Shown piece by piece: positions 6,219 to 7,803 of a DNA stretch of 7,803 bases; within the stretch, counting starts at the first letter, position 1; each line of letters starts with the position of its first letter. This DNA comes from Candidatus Omnitrophota bacterium (GTDB taxonomy: Bacteria; Omnitrophota; Omnitrophia; Omnitrophales; Danuiimicrobiaceae). Location: NCBI GenBank assembly GCA_016206955.1, contig JACQQO010000065.1, forward strand, positions 1-7,803, read 5' to 3'. The notes beneath the pieces are model-generated. The model saw only the letters and a program-made list of their open reading frames with translations, searched no databases and was not told the DNA's origin. A program made the position numbers and the translations under genes.

Positions 6219-6368
6219 TCGGATTGATAAGTCCTTGGGAATCTTCCGGGTTACACCTCCAAAAAGCTTGGGAGAGATTACTCCAAAACCCTTAAAAAGT
6301 CAATCTTTGCCTTATTTTCGGAGGATAATTTATGGGGATCATAAACTGAAAAAAGCGGCGTTTTTGTA

Positions 6369-6467
6369 AGTCTTTTAAAGACAATAACTTAAGCCCTACT
6401 TCTTTTAGCATTTTATTAACTTTGATTAAGTTGTAAATAACTGAAGAGGCAGTTAGTCTTTTAAAAG
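6369..6467. repeat. Direct repeat AGTCTTTTAAA with palindromic flanks
   Basis: AGTCTTTTAAA occurs at 6369-6379 and again at 6455-6465, 86 bp apart. The first copy sits in a 13-base near-palindrome (GTCTTTTAAAGAC, 6370-6382) and the second overlaps the palindrome CTTTTAAAAG (6458-6467). Two like-shaped palindromes upstream of a response-regulator gene could be binding sites for a dimeric regulator. The AT-rich setting makes chance possible. Confidence 0.3.
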
Positions 6468-6520
6468 AGCGGAATATGGCTTAAATTCATCAGATTTGAA
6501 AGGTCACACTCACAGCCGAT

Positions 6521-7803
6521 ATGGATAAACCCAAAATCAAGCTCTTGTTAATAGAAGACAATGCGGAATATGCTGCTATCCTTCAGCAGAGATTGTGCAA
6601 TGAAATTCCTTCCTTCGAAGTAGAGTGGTCAAATACGCTTGAGTCGAGCCTCACGAAAATTAAGACCGGGAAAAATTTTGACGCTGTTTTACTCGACCTT
6701 TCTTTACCGGATAGCCAATCTGCGCCCCAGACCTTTGAAAATTTTTATGCCCAGGCGGCCCATTTGCCGGTTGTTATTCTGACCGGTACTCATGAGGGAG
6801 AACTTGCTCAGGAGATGCTTCGGAAAGGCGCACAAGATTACTTGTTTAAAAGCGATTTGGATTTAAAAATTCTTTCGCGCGTTTTGCTTCATGCGGTCGA
6901 ACGCCATCGAATTAAAAGGGAGTTGGACACCGCGAACGCACGCTTAGAAAGCCTTGCGTTGTTGGATCCTTTGACCGAACTTTTAAACCGGCGAGGGTTG
7001 CAAACGGCATTTTCCCGGGAAATTCAGTGGGCCCACCGTGAGGGTACTAGTTTTCTTGTTTTGTTGGTCGATCTCGATAATTTTAAAAAAATTAATGACA
7101 CATTAGGACATGCAGTCGGAGACGTTGTGTTAAAAGAAGTCGCTCGAAGGTTAAGTAGCGCCTTACGTACGACTGACTATGTCGCACGGATTGGCGGGGA
7201 TGAATTTATGGTTCTCCTTCCGGAAACTCGATGGGCAGAGGGTCTAAAGATAGCGGAACGCGTGCGGCTTGCTATTTCGGAAGATTCTATTTCCATGGGT
7301 TCAAACCGCCCCGTGACGGTGACAGCAAGTCTTGGGCTTGCAAGCATTTCTCAGACAACTTCTTCCATTGACGAACTTTTAGTCGATACTCAGATGGCAC
7401 TTCATCGAAGTAAAAAAGAAGGAAAAAACAGGGTTTCCTATGGACATGACAATGGTTGGCTATCACGAGGAAACGACCGGATTGTTTCAGATGTGCTTGA
7501 CGCTCTAAAGAGAAATGACAAATTTCATGTCTTTTCGCAGCCCATTCTAGCACTTTCGGATGAACGCAAGGTCGCTTATGAACTTTTAAGTCACCTTTCC
7601 ATAAATGACATTGATATGCCGCCGGAAGATTTTTTCCGGATGTGTCTTGAGAACAACATTCTGACTTTAGTAGATCACAGGTGTTTTCAAATCTGCATTG
7701 CCGCCGCCAAGGTCCTTCCGAAGGGAGTCCGCCGCCATTTGAATCTTTTCCCATCCACATTGATTAACATTCCTGTTCAGCATCTCATTGATGTGTTTAC
7801 AGC
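6521..7803 (+). CDS. Response regulator with receiver, GGDEF and partial EAL-type domain (3' end outside window)
   Basis: A cytoplasmic two-component signalling protein, 427 residues visible and open at the right edge. The ATG at 6521 is the first start after an in-frame TGA at 6497; no Shine-Dalgarno is at normal distance. The receiver domain (1-125) has Glu12-Asp13, phospho-acceptor Asp59, Thr88 and Lys110. A helical linker (about 125-148) leads into a GGDEF domain (149-307) with DPLTELLNRRGL, DLDNFKKINDTLGHAVGD and an intact GGDEF at 225-229. RTTD (216-219), five residues before it, is the product-inhibition I-site. This should be an active, feedback-inhibited diguanylate cyclase making cyclic di-GMP. 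From about 330 an EAL-type domain begins: FSQPI (338-342), YELLSHL (353-359) in the place of the EAL motif, and HLNLFPSTL (406-414) with the conserved Asn408. The EAL-type domain has ELL instead of EAL and lacks the usual Arg after it; whether it hydrolyses cyclic di-GMP cannot be judged without the rest. The cognate histidine kinase is not in the window. Confidence 0.9.
   Translation, partial: MDKPKIKLLLIEDNAEYAAILQQRLCNEIPSFEVEWSNTLESSLTKIKTGKNFDAVLLDLSLPDSQSAPQTFENFYAQAAHLPVVILTGTHEGELAQEMLRKGAQDYLFKSDLDLKILSRVLLHAVERHRIKRELDTANARLESLALLDPLTELLNRRGLQTAFSREIQWAHREGTSFLVLLVDLDNFKKINDTLGHAVGDVVLKEVARRLSSALRTTDYVARIGGDEFMVLLPETRWAEGLKIAERVRLAISEDSISMGSNRPVTVTASLGLASISQTTSSIDELLVDTQMALHRSKKEGKNRVSYGHDNGWLSRGNDRIVSDVLDALKRNDKFHVFSQPILALSDERKVAYELLSHLSINDIDMPPEDFFRMCLENNILTLVDHRCFQICIAAAKVLPKGVRRHLNLFPSTLINIPVQHLIDVFT

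Larger units (their letters stand above)
6127..6520. other. Divergent intergenic region, no confirmed gene
   Basis: About 390 bp between the leader hairpin of the minus-strand secreted-protein gene and the plus-strand signalling gene. It must carry the promoters of at least one and perhaps both genes, but no clear -35/-10 pair stands out. It holds the two RNA hairpins at 6151-6218, short palindromes at 6370-6382 and 6458-6467, and a possible broken minus-strand small ORF at about 6411-6278. A weaker folded segment at 6248-6291 has outer GGGTT/AACCC arms and an inner GGAG/CTCC stem. The part at 6300-6520 is AT-rich. There is no tRNA or insertion-sequence end. Confidence 0.6.

Noticed and set aside
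6151..6300. Known riboswitch upstream of the secreted-protein gene
   Set aside because: CUUAUCAA on the minus strand recalls part of the SAM-I core and GGGAGAG on the plus strand recalls glycine riboswitches, but the remaining conserved elements of both are absent.
6332..6349. Five-codon ORF (MGIIN) on the plus strand with GGAGG at 6320-6324
   Set aside because: The ribosome site and spacing are good, but five codons with no regulatory codon run and 170 nt of distance to the next gene make chance more likely than a leader peptide.
7287..7760. 157-codon ORF on the minus strand
   Set aside because: It lies entirely antisense to the GGDEF/EAL coding sequence, which has clear conserved motifs.

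Overview
The window is a dense bacterial stretch of moderate GC content with short gaps and no sign of a mobile element, CRISPR array, rRNA or tRNA. The proteins point to a Gram-negative-type bacterium, probably an uncultured lineage. The phylum cannot be fixed from this sequence. The lysine-aminomutase/ATP-grasp pair and the style of the MFS gene recall Omnitrophota or nearby PVC-like groups, but that is a weak impression.

Positions 1-4179, plus strand: four genes run in one direction. They are the C-terminal part of a PmbA/TldE-type protein (cut by the left edge), a KamA-type lysine 2,3-aminomutase, a D-Ala-D-Ala-ligase-like ATP-grasp enzyme, and a TerC-family membrane protein. The last three are separated by 6 bp and then overlap by 11 bp, so they are probably co-translated. 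The metabolic core is KamA plus the ATP-grasp ligase: one would make a beta-amino acid and the other could join an amino acid to an acceptor. This two-gene unit is the best candidate for an undescribed pathway here. A perfect 10-bp inverted repeat fills the gap between the PmbA-like gene and kamA.

Positions 4176-6126, minus strand: an MFS transporter and, upstream of it, a small secreted protein with a perfect signal peptide and a consensus Shine-Dalgarno. TerC and the MFS gene converge and share their stop codons in the tetramer TTAA. A strong intrinsic terminator lies between the secreted-protein gene and the MFS gene and helps place the MFS start at 5561.

Positions 6019-6520: a divergent intergenic region of about 500 bp. 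On the minus strand it holds several hairpins whose G-U pairs work only in minus-strand RNA. The last is a long terminator-shaped stem with eight Us ending about 18 nt before the Shine-Dalgarno of the secreted-protein gene. This looks like a structured leader with an attenuator, or an upstream small RNA with its own terminator.

Positions 6521-7803, plus strand: a large signalling gene open at the right edge, encoding a receiver domain, a GGDEF diguanylate cyclase with its inhibitory site, and the beginning of an EAL-type domain. It implies cyclic-di-GMP signalling.
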